A stretch of 64,000 nt of DNA from Pomphorhynchus laevis. Lineage: Eukaryota > Acanthocephala > Palaeacanthocephala > Echinorhynchida > Pomphorhynchidae. Below, one piece after another: positions 10,040-21,440 of this stretch (positions are counted from its first letter, which is position 1; every line of letters starts with the position of its first letter). Location of the stretch: the NCBI GenBank assembly GCA_012934845.2, contig WNNJ02000360.1, forward strand, positions 62,001 through 126,000. Direction: 5' to 3'. The translations under genes were made by a program, and so were the position numbers. The notes under the pieces are model-generated. The model saw only the letters and a list, made by a program, of their open reading frames with translations, had not been told where the DNA came from and did no database searches.

Positions 10040-11010
10040 TTCTTTTAATAGGTTGCTATTTTAACCCATTGATGTCGGCTTGTGATATCATCGATGAAGT
10101 TTCGTCTTTTTTAAGTGATTTATTTCCAGTAACATCTCCGTTCAACCTATTCAACAATCCACTTCTGTCACACATGCTCCAACCGTATCACCTATCAATA
10201 ATTTACATCCTTCCGTCAAAATCATCTTCAGTTAACATCTCCGATCAACCGATTCAACACTCCGCTCCTGTCACACATGCTCCAAACTATCTTAAATCAT
10301 CACTTAGCACCCCTGTCATTCCCACGTTTATCTGCTCTTCTGCCTCTACTGCTACCAGGTCTGTCCGTCCACCACTACGTAATCGTTTTCCTTCGCGCGA
10401 TCGATGCATTATCATATCTAATTTAAAGGTTTCCGAATCTGCTTCTCCTCAATGTCGCCTCGATGATGCTGTATCTGCTTTCAGGTCTATCCTAGTAACC
10501 ATTCTTCCTGATAATAATCCATCTCTCTTCAATAATATCGCTCCTGTATCTTTGATCCGTTTAAACAAATCCACTAAATCCAATCATCTCAGTCCTACAC
10601 TCCTAAAAATCGTTTTCCGACATAGTTCACATGCATCCTTGGTACTTTCCCAACGTTTTAAACTTCTTACTACATCGTCTACTTGTCGTATCTTTCCTGA
10701 CCGCTCCCCTTCTGATATTGCCCAGCTCAATTTAGCTCGCATTGAGAAACATCGACGTGAAACAAACGGCGAGTCATCCTTATCTATACGTCAAATCAAT
10801 GGAAATTTTCACGTTGTACACTCAAGGCCAAAAATTCGATGGCGTCCCATCTCTCCCCCTTGTCTTCTTCGCTAGTCAATCTCGCTCCTAAGCATTCTTT
10901 TCGTCTTAGTCTATCCAACACTCGCTCCATTCTTCATAAAGCTGATATGCTCCTTGATATCTTCGATCAATTATCTATCTACTATCACAGCAAAATTCAA
11001 CGAAAATGAG
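10040..11010 (+). mobile_element. CR1-like LINE 5' part (ORF1)
   Basis: A 268-codon open stretch (10069-10875) encodes RCIIISNLKVSESASPQ, LDDAVSAFRSIL, FRHSSHASLVLSQRFKLL, FPDRSPSDIAQLNLARIEKHRRE and SLSIRQINGNFHVV. It is an RRM-like ORF1 of the type found in CR1-like LINEs and matches the copy at 23121-23530. Downstream (about 10880-10990) there is a trace of the ORF2 start (RSILHKADMLLDIFDQLS-like). The rest of ORF2 is absent. The first codons before about 10380 are repetitive and may be non-coding. Confidence 0.7.
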
Positions 11011-11386
11011 CTAGTAATGGACAGTTCATCTAACAAAGATAAGTTATCTTTAACCAAAATGGAATCTGTGAGTAACGATTTTTGTTTGCATGTTGACGGG
11101 GTACTACCCCCGTTCCTAAACTACTGAATCTTTGTGTGATAAAAATACTTAAACCAATGGAAAAGCACAATTATTTCAAAATATTCTTGAAAACTTTCGT
11201 AAATTTACATGAAAACAGGGTGATATTTAACAATGTGAAGTTTTATGACTCTTCCATTAGAATCTCTTTTTCAACCCCTGATTATCTAAAAGAATATATG
11301 GTTTTCTTTTCTCACTCAGAACTTGTTTTCACATGAATGAACTTGTCGATAACTTTGGTTTTCGACGAAAAATTATGTATTAAATG
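11010..11386. other. No recognisable gene
   Basis: AT-rich sequence with a 66-codon open frame at 11136-11336 that resembles nothing I recognise and shows no domain. It lies just beyond the end of the PTP reading frame. Confidence 0.5.
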
Positions 11387-12800
11387 TCATAGGACAACCG
11401 GATAGAAAGAAAAAATAGTTGAACTGTCTGTTTCAGTCCAGCAATCGTCGAGAACGACGCCGTTTTTATCGAAATCCTCATCAGATGTAGATGATGATTC
11501 ATCAGAACTTACCAAGCAATTCTGGACGAATTCTATTTTATCGACCAGTTTTCCACACGTAACAACCTTCATGCTTGAATATCCAGCTATCAAATCGATA
11601 TTAAATTCCTTCGTGCTACAGTATTGGTCTAGCATGTGATTCATTACTTCCTCGCATAGTTGATCAACGTTATCATCATTAGTTAATATTGTATCAGAAG
11701 GCGTTGCCGTTGTCGAATCTGGATGTGTAAGGCTATTTTCTTGTTTTGCAGTTTCGGTAACAACAGATTTTAGATTTATAGAGGAATCTTCTTCAATAAA
11801 ATCGATAAACTCCGATACCCATTTAGGGTTGATCTTCATGTTGACATCGCAGAACGCTCGTATGATTGATAGGAAACAGAATCTGAGCTGCTCCGGTGTT
11901 TGAATAAGCCCAGGACGTTTATTACGAAGATGGTGTAACATATTCATAAGTTGAGCATGAGAGTTACAACCTTCACTTGCTGCAAGTAGAGTGAGTACGA
12001 TATCTACAAAAGCAAACGTGCCACTTCTTCCGATACCAGCACTGCAATGAATAACTGGTGAGTGTTCGAAGACATGTTGACTTCGTAATATGCTAAGAAA
12101 ACGAAGGAAATTTTCAGGGCAAGAGGGTTCGCCAAAGTCAGGCCAATCAGTATAATTGTAATGATGTATATCTCTTGTTTCGCCTGTATTGCTTTTTAGA
12201 ACTTTTAAAATCCTCTTTACAAACGAGTCGTAATGTATTCCAGATTGAAGTTCAACAGTCATATCGATATCGTTCAAACGCATAATTGCCGTATCTTCTT
12301 CGGTAAGACCATCGATTAGTATTTTTTCCATAGTGCACTCCATTGTAAAAAACTGGAAGCATTTGGAACGGCCCTTTTCTACTAACTTATTCAGAATAAT
12401 AATCGACCGAACGTTATCTTGCCAAACCATATTCCAATAATGTGAGATCGTGTTCGACAAATGGGCCCTGAGAAAGTATGTATGATCGATTTGCAGGTTT
12501 ATAACCAACAAAGTTAGCATTGATATACGACGTTTGACAGTTTTTAAGCTTTACTAATGTGCTGTCGACTTTTCCATTGCGTTCTAAAAAAGGATACGCA
12601 GTGTAGTTATATCCACCCGACTGTTCATAGTCGCGATCCCATTTATTCGTAAGATTTAGATCTTTTAATTGACTCGGAGCAAGCCCGTGCATATTGGTGG
12701 GCATCTGTAATCCATAATCTTTTAATCTTAGGAATTCTCGAAAACCTTCACACTTTTTATTTCGGTTGATTTGACTGCATATGGATTTTGGTATTAGTTC
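11387..12800 (-). pseudogene. Protein tyrosine phosphatase, non-receptor PTPN1/2-like, intronless and frameshifted
   Basis: The minus strand encodes a full classical PTP domain without introns. It has a KNRY-like NKWDRDY (near 12640), SYINANFVGYKPANRSYILSQGP, YWNMVWQDN, the WPD loop WPDFG (12132-12145), the signature HCSAGIGRSGT (about 12017-12049, with catalytic Cys and Arg), and the Q-loop QTPEQLRF (about 11880-11903). The tail to 11387 is acidic and unrelated to known motifs. The frame changes by one base just after SQGP (about 12460), so the catalytic domain is split between two frames. The upstream frame continues without a stop into the beta RT ORF. With no introns and a break in a core motif, a processed pseudogene is most likely; a sequence error in a single-exon gene is the alternative. 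Confidence 0.75.
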
Positions 12801-14726
12801 GTCGGAACCCTTTGTCGGGTTCAGTGATATGCGGGAAACGCTGGCGGATGAAGGCTCCGTAGGCCCGCTTTCAGAAATATTTAATTCGCGGGCTTCGGCA
12901 ACTGCTTCTTCGTCTGATTGGGGTAATTCTTTTTGGCCATCATCATTCGGACGCATATGTATTATCGTGGAGTCAAGAAAATTGTAATCAGTTGTTGAAC
13001 TGTGAATGCAAACTTCGCGAGGTTCAGGATGGCAAATGTTCGGATTTATTTGGTCGAAATATGGATGATAATTGTTTTCAATGCTCGATAGAAGGGCCTT
13101 TGCATTTCCTCGCATCAACGCGATTGAAATACGCTGAAACAGGCGGGCTGCTGCAATATCGTACGACATTGATGAACGAAGAGCTAAATTTCGAGCTATG
13201 CGCCTGACTACTTGCTCACCCTCTGGATTCCAGCCTCCGTAACACTCTAGCACAGCAGGGGTGAAGTTGTACCCTGCTTCGATCATTTGAGCCCGGTATT
13301 TCCTGTCTTTGACATTGGAGGCGTACTCATTGGCAGAGAAAAGTTGGGTACGAGCGGCATGGCGGATGTAGGCCTTCTGTAGCGGGTTTGTAACCGCAAA
13401 ATCCACTGCTTCCGGCGGATCTCCGTAAATTAGAATATCAGCCGGTCTTTCTCTGAGATTCTTTATCAGGTTCGGGACTTCTCGTCCAACGTGCATTCCA
13501 GCCGATTGTGCAGCCTGAAAAACAATGTCTCGTATGCCATTATGACGTAGGCCTGTGAAACCTCCAAAAGAGCATGTTAAGGCATGGAAACCCATACAAT
13601 CAGCTTTACGGTAACACCTACTGCACCTGTAGATTTCATCAGAAATGGGAATGCCCAGCCAGAAACGTATTAGGACAGAAAATTCGTTGTCGGTCAGCGC
13701 TAGACCAAGACTTTTGTTGGGTGTACATTGTAGCCAAGTATTTGCGTGGGGAGTGGACACTGAAAGTATTCGCGCTTTGTCCGCCTCACTCGATCTCGAT
13801 TTTAACTGATCTAGCATGGCTGAGTCAATGAGAGAGGACAATTTTCCCTGTACTGTCGACACAACGAACTTAGTTGAAACTTCCTCTAGTGCGTTTTTTG
13901 ATGTGATGAATCCAGGAAAAGTACTAGCATCCAGATCAAGAGAAGTTGCGACAGCTTGAGTGCTTGCTATAAAGGCTGCTGAACAGTGTTTCAGAGTACT
14001 TCTCAGACCGAGTCCGCCCATTTTTAGAGGAAGTTCAGCTTGACACTTTTCCTTGGTTGAAAGTTGAACTGATGTGATTATTCCAAGTGCGCGCATAACT
14101 GCTTCGTCGAACCGACGGCAGAAGTCGTCCATAAAACGGAAGTCAACGTTTCTCATGTAAAATGCAACTCTAGGGGCTGACGCGCAGTGTCGCAAAAGCA
14201 AATAAGCTACATGAGCATCAGGAATTAATGTCACGAGATCTATATCGTGGAGGAGTTTGGGCATAATCTTTTCGAGCATGAACGACTTGACAAAATCAGG
14301 CGAGCCAATCGGACAACCGAGTAGTGAAAAATTGCAACCACTCACAACTGTACAGGGTTGCTGACAAGTATTGTTAATGGATTGAATATCGTCTGTGTTT
14401 CCTATAAGTTCCGTCTTACCCCAGTTAATGGACAATCCAATCATTGAAAATTCTGAGGAGATAAAATTCAGTGCAAGAGCAATGGCATTTGGGTTGCCCC
14501 CAATGATGCCATCATCCAAATACCATTTGTTGAAATGAATGCCCTCCATATTGTTAAGCTGTGCAAGTACTGGGTGGATTGCCACAGAGAACAGTAGAGG
14601 GCCTAAGGGGTCACCTTGCTGAACTCCGGATTCAGATTTTAGGTATTGCGAAGCCGAAACGGAGATAAGTGGGGTGATCGTAGCACCAACGTACCCACGC
14701 TGCCATTTGAGGAATTTGGGATTCAA
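12414..14726 (-). CDS. Open frame joining the beta RT/nuclease C-terminal part to the PTP N-terminal part
   Basis: 770 codons without a stop. Residues 1 to about 560 are beta RT (QQGDPLGPLL, WYLDDG), zinc cluster and nuclease-like domain. Then about 90 residues of low similarity to anything (including HPEPREVC, PQSDEEAVAEARELN). From about residue 645 comes PTP N-terminal sequence ending in YILSQGP. The sister copy at 49040-50330 matches up to the block around ALLxSIPDEN and not beyond, so the element probably ends there and the remainder belongs to the PTP sequence. Whether the join is an insertion beside a PTP copy or a co-mobilised transcript cannot be decided here. Confidence 0.65.
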   Translation of the reverse strand: MNPKFLKWQRGYVGATITPLISVSASQYLKSESGVQQGDPLGPLLFSVAIHPVLAQLNNMEGIHFNKWYLDDGIIGGNPNAIALALNFISSEFSMIGLSINWGKTELIGNTDDIQSINNTCQQPCTVVSGCNFSLLGCPIGSPDFVKSFMLEKIMPKLLHDIDLVTLIPDAHVAYLLLRHCASAPRVAFYMRNVDFRFMDDFCRRFDEAVMRALGIITSVQLSTKEKCQAELPLKMGGLGLRSTLKHCSAAFIASTQAVATSLDLDASTFPGFITSKNALEEVSTKFVVSTVQGKLSSLIDSAMLDQLKSRSSEADKARILSVSTPHANTWLQCTPNKSLGLALTDNEFSVLIRFWLGIPISDEIYRCSRCYRKADCMGFHALTCSFGGFTGLRHNGIRDIVFQAAQSAGMHVGREVPNLIKNLRERPADILIYGDPPEAVDFAVTNPLQKAYIRHAARTQLFSANEYASNVKDRKYRAQMIEAGYNFTPAVLECYGGWNPEGEQVVRRIARNLALRSSMSYDIAAARLFQRISIALMRGNAKALLSSIENNYHPYFDQINPNICHPEPREVCIHSSTTDYNFLDSTIIHMRPNDDGQKELPQSDEEAVAEARELNISESGPTEPSSASVSRISLNPTKGSDELIPKSICSQINRNKKCEGFREFLRLKDYGLQMPTNMHGLAPSQLKDLNLTNKWDRDYEQSGGYNYTAYPFLERNGKVDSTLVKLKNCQTSYINANFVGYKPANRSYILSQGPFVEHDLTLLEYGLAR

Positions 14727-16090
14727 TTGCTCTCAAGAAAATACGCCTGTCAATAGTGTTAAATGCGTTCGACACGTCGATTTTTGCCCACGTCCAATTT
14801 CCCAATTCAGGCATGTGTTCGTTCGTGCGGCGGACCTGATGGATTATGTTGTCAATGCCGTTCGGTGTTGCAACGCCCATCTGTAATGGTCTGAGAATCG
14901 TTACGAACTCTCCTCTTAACTTCGAACAAACGCACTTTGAGCATATTCGTCGGAGTGTATCTCCAATTGCAATGGGGCGAATACCTCCGTTTGGCTTTTC
15001 TAGAGCGATGAGGTTCGCGCCTGCCAAGAAAGGAGCAACTTGTGGTAAATCACCTGCCACCATGTTGTTTATCAATTGCGTTAAGCGTGAAAGAAGTGTT
15101 CCTGAGGGATCGGCGGAAATGAGGTCCTGCAAGTGTTCGGGCCTCAGTCCAAGACAACCAGGCGATGATGCTGCGGGGAAAGAAAATACAACGTCTTTCA
15201 CGGTATCACTGTCGAAAAGAATAGGCTGACTATTACAAAGGTATGAGTGATGTATGTCTTTACCCGCGGGGTGCAAGTGACCCAGCCGCTGTCGAACTTC
15301 ATCAGTGGGTGAAATATATCGGGAAGAGGATAAACGTTGCATGGCCTTACTGTAATTACCCTGTCTTGCCAAATCTATTGACGACATCATTGTACTAGTG
15401 TGAGCTGTTTTTTTTGGGAGAATTGAGGAATGGCAAAACTTGATCGCGTATCTCTCCGAGCTGTCTGGATTCAATGTTATCTAGCATTCGAGATATACCC
15501 TGTAGAGTCGCGTTGCGGCGTCTTGAGGGGCGACCTTTGATATCTGACTTAATGAAGGCAATTTTGGCAAAACCGAGAAGGAGTGTCCAAGATGCGGGTG
15601 AACGATAATGCAGCGCATCAGCAATGAGTCTTGACAATATTCGAGCAGACCTGCTTCGAAGATTCCAAGGAATGCGTCGAAAAGTAGGTACTTCAGATTG
15701 CCATAATTCGCGAAGGAACGACCAGGTGATGTATGACTCACTCACCGCGTCAACGTGAGCCTCAGTTGATGTATGACCAGACGTTTTAAGGAAGATGTCA
15801 TCATTAACACGCTTACTCTCCGGAAACAAAAAGTTTGTCGGCGGAACAGTGACGTTAGTAGTGGCAGCCATTGGAGTTGGCGGGAGAGACGATCCTAGGC
15901 ATCGAGAACGTATTGGTCCGTGTACCTTTATGAGTCCGAGCTTAGTAATGGAAATAACTCGCCCACAAACTGAACAAAGCGAGGAGGTATGTGAAGGGTG
16001 TAGATGAGGAATTGGGTTTCCTGACATGGCGTCGTTATTGCAAACCATTCGATCACAGAGTTTTAAATTTACGACTGATTTGATGACACT
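12900..16090 (-). mobile_element. Family beta RT-nuclease retroelement (copy I), nearly complete
   Basis: Minus strand, in three overlapping frames. N-terminus near 16070-15890 with CSVCGRVISI...VHGPIRSRCLGS, a zinc-like cluster; then a helical region to 15400. The second frame (15474-14632) has GCLGLRPEHLQDL, GGIRPIAIGDTLRRI and the RT A motif IDVSNAFNTIDR (near 14770). The third frame (14726 on) has QQGDPLGPLLFSVA, the core WYLDDGIIGGNP (near 14515), KMGGLGLRS, zinc cluster CSRCYRKADCMGFHALTC (13626-13571), and RHNGIRDIVFQAA with RPADILIYGDPPEAVDF (about 13440), a PD-(D/E)XK-like nuclease. It ends near LFQRISIALMRGNAKALL (about 13090). Two frame breaks, one at a run of eight A. The RNA would be copied by target-primed RT; the exact clade name is not known to me. 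Confidence 0.8.
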
Positions 16091-16460
16091 CAAATTTTGA
16101 ATATAAAAATCGTTGGTATTCTTTTCAATTTTGTAGATTCGATAGTTCAATTAAAGATGAATAGGATAATATTTTGATATTTTGATGATTTACTTAAGCC
16201 CCATTCTTTGTATTTACTTTAGATCTCAAATGTATGTTTATTAGAAACCAAAATTTTTTAAGGTTTTCTTTTCTGAAAATTACAGTAACATCGGTTCTAT
16301 AAAATAAAACCAATCATGTCCACTCTAAAAATAATTAATTTCCCTCCTCAATTGGAGGAGGAGGACTTCAATTCGTTGAACAATAAATTTAAAATAAGCA
16401 ACATGACAACTCAAGGGGAGGGACGGCTCATCCCTCCCAGTCGCCTTTTGTTCAGCGGAA

Positions 16461-17131
16461 ATGAGCCATGCCAGATTATTATCGAACAACAATAACAACC
16501 CCTTTATGGGATATAATTTGAAATTCGTATTAATAGACGAGGACAATCTAACTTACCCCCACTGTAGCGGATGTCATATGTGGGGACACTGGAAGTCCTC
16601 ATGTGCCTCCCCCAGAAATGCAGGGTTAGCGGACAAGACACTTGCCCAGATTTTGTGGCGGGTATTAAATGTTCGGCCCTTGCGTTCTGCTCTAACTGCA
16701 AGCTAAACCACCCAGCGTGGTCAAGGAGATGTAAAGCTTTCAAAGCTTACAAGACTCTGTTTGTTACTTCTCCTCCCAGATCCTTTGCTGAAGCTACTAA
16801 CAAAAATGCTGACTCTGGTAAACTCTCCGATTCTGACATCATCCGTTTGATCGATTATAGCAAACGTTCTACATTAGCCTCCATGGAGGAGCTAATCAAG
16901 AATTTGGTTAATTCATTCCTCGGGACGCCAGTTGTTCCTGCAACTCCACCAATTCCAGCAACTAAGAAGAGGGGGGCTTCGGCCCCTAAAGTTCCACTCT
17001 TGAAAATGGGTAAGCTTCTCAAGGGCAGGTCTCAAATAAGAAATGAAGATAGTGTTGCCCAGGGGGCGTCACCTAAGGCTGGGGATGGTGGTAAGGGGGG
17101 GGGTAACCCCCTTACACCTGGCTCAGTCTAG
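16461..17131 (+). CDS. LINE ORF1, gag-like with zinc knuckles (frameshifted)
   Basis: First knuckle CSGCHMWGHWKSSC (CCHC spacing) lies in the frame beginning 16461. The second and third cysteine groups, CPDFVAGIKCSAL and CSNCKLNHPAWSRRC, lie in the frame 16571-17131. One frame change therefore separates them. A Ser/Thr-rich linker, an acidic helix (SDSDIIRLIDYSKR) and a Gly/Lys-rich end follow. This is the nucleic-acid-binding ORF1 of a Jockey/R1-like LINE; ORF2 starts 33 bp downstream. Confidence 0.7.
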
Positions 17132-17164
17132 GTTGACAGTTCCTAATCCAACTAATTCATCACA

Positions 17165-19520
17165 ATGGTGAGTAAGCCCGAGACTTTTTCACTGAATATT
17201 ATTCAGAGGAATTCGGGAGGTACTTCTACCCTTAGGCTTCTCTCTGGTAGAGACGCAGATGTTATAGTCCTTCAGGAGACGCGGTCTATTCGTCTCCCCC
17301 AGGACATTACTCGATTTATCCCTAAGCACATTTATACCCACTATATTCCGTATATAACCCCTCCTCACTCCTCTTCATCTCAAGGACTCTTGACCTTTGT
17401 TAAATGCTCCTTAAGATCCTCCCTCATTTTAAACTACTCGTGTCCAGCCTTGTCTTGTTTAGTAGTATCACTCGTCAAGAACGGTAAACGCCTCAGTCTA
17501 GCCAACGTCTATATTCGTCGAGGAGAGATTCACAAGAACCGTGTCCTCCTGGATGGGTTAATTGACGGTGGCTATGACATGGTACTAGGTAACTTTAACG
17601 ACAGAACTGGTCGTTGGATTAATGCAGCATTCCGCAGAGCCCGGAACGGTTATCTTATACATAAACAACCGTCACCCACCTTTCATTGCACATCAACTAA
17701 TTCACTCCTAGACTTATTATTGCTACACGAGAAGTGGTTGCTTAAACCCTTCTGCACGGGGCGATCGCGGCAACATCTGTCCACCTCACATGACCTGATT
17801 CGTTGGCGGATAGAAAAGGATTCCCTGCTTCGTAGAAGATTCCACTTTGATCCCATTAGGGTGGCTTTCTTCAAAGCAGCTATCCAACGCTTCGCTCGAC
17901 TGGCAATGAGAGTTTATCAAGATCGCATTTTCAGCCCCCCTCCGACAAAACTCAAGGTCCTAGCTAAACTGCTGCATCTCCCTGACCTCTCTCCTTCGCC
18001 AAAAGGACGCTCTCGAATGAATACCGGCATACCAGATACTGGTTCCAGCTGAGTAAGAATAAGACGAACATTGCTCGTCTTAATCCTTCTCAGTCTTCCT
18101 TCTGGAAGATATTCAAAAGAGAGAAGTTTGTTTGCTGGAGGGATAGAGCATCTGGGTGGATTGGTAGTATAGGCCTAGACAGAGTCTTGGAGGAGTCACT
18201 ATCCCTACACAATTATGGAGCCACTCAATCACCGCAACCAATCCCGCCTTGGGGAGACTTCAGGAGTAGAGATGTATCTGTTCCGGATATACTCGATGCC
18301 TGGGGGCCTCTTCCGGGCACCTCCAAAACCGTCGCTCCACTCTCCTATCGTGTCTGTCATCTTTTGACAGCCGAACAAAGAAGGGAAGTGGCCGTCACAA
18401 TGCTATTAGCCACCCCATCCGATGTAGCCAGCATCAACATTAGTAGAAGAATTTTTTTACCTAAAAAATATCCGGTCTCATGTCCTAAAGACCTGCGGCC
18501 CATCTCGATTCAAAATTCCCTAGTATCCATCTACAAAAAAGCGCTTGCGCGTAGAATCCGCGAACATTTAAGTAGGCGTAATTTAATCTCACATGGGTTC
18601 AATGGGTTCGTCAAAGGTCGCTCGGTCCATTTAGCAGTAGGTGAAATGCATTAGTTCTGTCGGGAGAATATCCATCAACTTGCTGTGGCTGTTTTCCTTG
18701 ACTTTTCTGCTGCATTTGACCGCATCTCCATACCTTTTATTATCTCTTCTCTCAGGTCCCTCGGGCTGCCTGCGAGAATTGTTAACAAGGTGGAGATACT
18801 GTTGTACACCAAGCGATTTTACTACGAAGACGACCCTGATGCGCGTCAGTTCTACCCTATTACGGATGTGCCTCAAGGTTCCCCTCTTTCTCCTATCCTG
18901 TATCTTGCTGCTTCCATAAATCTTTTCAAAATATTTAAACGCGATCAACGTCTAGTGGTGTACGCTGATGACACCACAGCCCTGTTCTCTGGACGCAGGT
19001 GTAAGGACGTAGTCTCTAACATCAGCCGTTTCTTTTTAAGATTAAAAGACCAGTTACCCATATCTAATCTTGTTCTAAACTCTGTCAAATCGCAGGTGGT
19101 TGTCTTTCATGGCTGCCCCTGCGACGAAGCAAAAACTTAAGAGACTAGCACTCTCTGCTCTAGCCTCCATTTTTGCCTCTGATCGACTGCCTACCTTCAC
19201 AAGTCGAGTAAAATACCCGGGGTTCACCGTTTCGGTGGACTGGTCGGCGAAAGCTGACCTGGATTGACTAAAACGTATCTTGAAAAGAGCTAGTTGGGCT
19301 CTGAAACGGATCTGTTGTTGAATGGGAAAACTTAGGTGCGCCTCTTGGGCACCTGGGCTATCTCGGGATTAGTCTTCTTCTCTAGAGGACGTCCCCCAGA
19401 GCAAAGACTAAGGTTTCTTAAGCTCCTCGTCTCTCGCTTACCCAACATAGTCCGCGCCGACTGGTCTCTTCGGGGGGTCAAAGACCCCGGGTGGTTCAGT
19501 CGGAGAGCGGCGTGTTGAAT
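17165..19520 (+). pseudogene. LINE ORF2: APE endonuclease and reverse transcriptase, broken
   Basis: From an ATG at 17165: FSLNIIQRNSGG, DADVIVLQETRS (the catalytic Glu of AP endonucleases), LANVYI, MVLGNFNDRTG (a GDFN variant) and NSLLDLLLL up to 18052. A second stretch (18187-18654) has KDLRPISIQNSLVSIYKKAL and HGFNGFVKGRSVH. The third (18685-19140) has the RT A motif AVFLDFSAAFDRIS, VPQGSPLSPILYLAA and VVYADDTTALFSG. The C-terminal part to about 19520 is degraded. The endonuclease would nick target DNA and the RT would copy the RNA there. At least four breaks. A second, more decayed copy lies in USP10 intron 2. Confidence 0.8.
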
Positions 19521-19649
19521 TGGTTGGAGGGCTCAGATCCCACTGGATTTGAGACCTTAAGGGGTTGGAGAATATGGATGAAGATTGGGAAGATTTTCGA
19601 ATAACGTTTTGTTCTTGTGACTGATCTTATTACCATGTATTATTTATTT

Positions 19650-21010
19650 AACCTGTTTTTCTTATATATTAATAAAATCTTTATTATTATTAAATTCTAT
19701 ATTGCGCAAGCAGTCGTTATAAGACAATTTCCTGAGGGAATTGCACGATCTCGTCAACCTACGAAGGACATTTTCAAGCTCATTCATCACACCACGTGTA
19801 CACGGAAATACCGCAGGGGTACAATATTCAATAATAGGAAGAATAAGTGAATTGTCTATTATTTTAAGACACAAAGCCGATGGGTTACAAAAACACCTCC
19901 GGACCACATAGCCAAGTTTCCTGATCGTTTCGATGATCATGTCCGTATTTGGACGACTCTTTAATGACTTGTGCACAAGTATTCCCAAATCTCTTGTGCA
20001 TTTTACCTGCGTAATTAGCTCTGCACCTAATTTATATCTGAAAGGAAATTTCTTATGTCCTAAGTGCATGTGGCAGCACTTGGATATATTTAACATCGGT
20101 CTTGTCTCATTACTACACCTAACAATTTTATTAAATCTTTCTGGAGCAGAAAACAGTCATAATACGATTGAATTCACCGCTATAACTTGTGGTCATCGGC
20201 AAACGCTAGGATATTGCATTTCAGTCTTAGTAACATATCCTGAAGGAAAATGTAATTTTTTTAACAAGATAAATTGAATTTGAATGAGGATTGCGACGGT
20301 GTAATAGCATTTAAATTAGAAGAAAGATGGCAAAAACCAACGCAAAATTTATTAAATTGAATATTTCGATGCCTAGCTGGCATCATCTTCAGCAATTGTA
20401 ATTTGCTAGAACAGTTATAAATTTTCTTCTGTTCTAGCTGTTCTAGCAAATTACAATTGCTGAAGATGATGCCAACTAGGCATCGAAATATTCAATTTAA
20501 TAAATTTTGCGTTGGTTTTTGCCATCTTTCTTCTAATTTAAATTTAACAAGATAATTTGCGCAATTCCCGTGATACCTCTGCTGGAGAAATTAATGGCAT
20601 ATTTGAGACGAATGTCTCGGGAATTTGCGCTGGTCGAAAGTCTATGATTGGAGTGGGACAAATAATATCAAAGGCCTCTGCCAACATACTCACAACTTCG
20701 TCAGGATCTTTCACAATCTTACCGTCATTGGTCTCAAATAAAATTGATGGAATAATTTTTCTAGTTTGATTTACATAGCTCCAGAACGGCTTGGAAGAAA
20801 CTTTATATTATGCCAGGATTTTCGATTCATGCTTTTGCCTCCAACAATTTCATGTAGTTGAAGCGACGACGATACTGTAGATATTCTAACCGAAGTATCT
20901 GATTTTTCAGAGATGATTTAAAGAGTTTATTCCGTTTTCTTACAAGTCACAATAACTCATCGTCAAACCAAGAAGGCTTGCGTTTGTCAAGGTTTTGTAA
21001 GGGTTTCAAT
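19650..21010 (-). mobile_element. CR1/Jockey-like LINE fragment interrupted by a foldback element
   Basis: Minus strand: 21010-20560 has the linker between endonuclease and RT (KPSWFDDELL, VRKRNKLFKSSLKNQ, ILFETNDGKIVKDPDEV and FVSNMPLISPAEVSRELRKL). 20250-20100 has NILAFADDHKL, the YADD-like core. 20096-19662 has MLNISKCCHMHLGHKK, CTRDLGILVHKSLKS, RCFCNPSALCLKIIDNSLILPIIEYCTPAVFP and LRRLTRSCNSLRKLSY. The segment with RT motifs A and B is missing and a foldback element sits at 20272-20542. Dead copy. Confidence 0.75.
20272..20542. repeat. Foldback (MITE-like) element with 13-bp target duplication
   Basis: Arms of about 105 bp at 20309-20414 and 20438-20543 are near-perfect reverse complements around a 23-bp loop. 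TTTAACAAGATAA flanks the element at 20260-20272 and 20543-20555. Each arm carries, read outward from the loop, CTGAAGA, a 6-bp hairpin GATGCC/GGCATC and then GAAA, a hammerhead-like arrangement with one extra base (right arm 20460-20488). It interrupts a LINE, so it has moved as a unit. Confidence 0.8.
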
Positions 21011-21109
21011 GGAGCCTTGCGATATAAATTAAAAATAATTTTAAATCCTTATTCTAATACATGGTATTACACCCTGTATTATTAAGAAATGTATTTATTT
21101 TTTAGACAG

Positions 21110-21440
21110 TCATGAATCTGATCATATAACTGATTCTACGTATTTTATACTATTTATGAATCAAATAGTATAATTTATATTTATAAATTATATAAATATA
21201 TTTATATGAATATATTTATATAAATATATTTATATTCATATTCATACGATATATAAATACCAATACAGATAAATAATTAGTAATTATATAAAATTTTATA
21301 CTATTTATTATATCAAGTTAAAATTTAAAAATAAAATCAATTTTTATGAATTGACTGGTAAATAGCATACGATGCATCAGAATAAGGATTGATGTCATAA
21401 GGAAGGACTGATATGTACTCAGGTTTCGGCTCATATTCCT
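21110..21440 (-). repeat. Naiad 3'-region relic, minus orientation
   Basis: Reverse complement of the Naiad end: a diverged GGTTTCGGC block near 21420, ATCAGAATAAGGATT, TTTATGAATTGACTGGTAAATA and CTGATTCTACGTATTT near 21130. No coding part is attached. Confidence 0.7.

Larger units (their letters stand above)
16370..19600 (+). mobile_element. Jockey/R1-like APE-type LINE, nearly full length
   Basis: Complete layout of an APE-type LINE: ORF1 with CCHC knuckles, a 33-bp gap, ORF2 with endonuclease and RT, and a short 3' part ending near 19600. GC content is higher than in the surrounding AT-rich DNA, which marks it as a recent arrival relative to the PLE relics. Clade placement between Jockey and R1 is from layout only. 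Confidence 0.75.

Noticed and set aside
14846-15229. Plus-strand ORF of 127 codons
   Set aside because: It is antisense to the beta RT gene and has no domain; likewise 13574-13831 and 12781-13207.
15405-15440. Programmed frameshift at the run of eight A in the beta element
   Set aside because: The needed shift is +1, not the -1 expected of an A-AAA-AAC site; a homopolymer length error or mutation is simpler.
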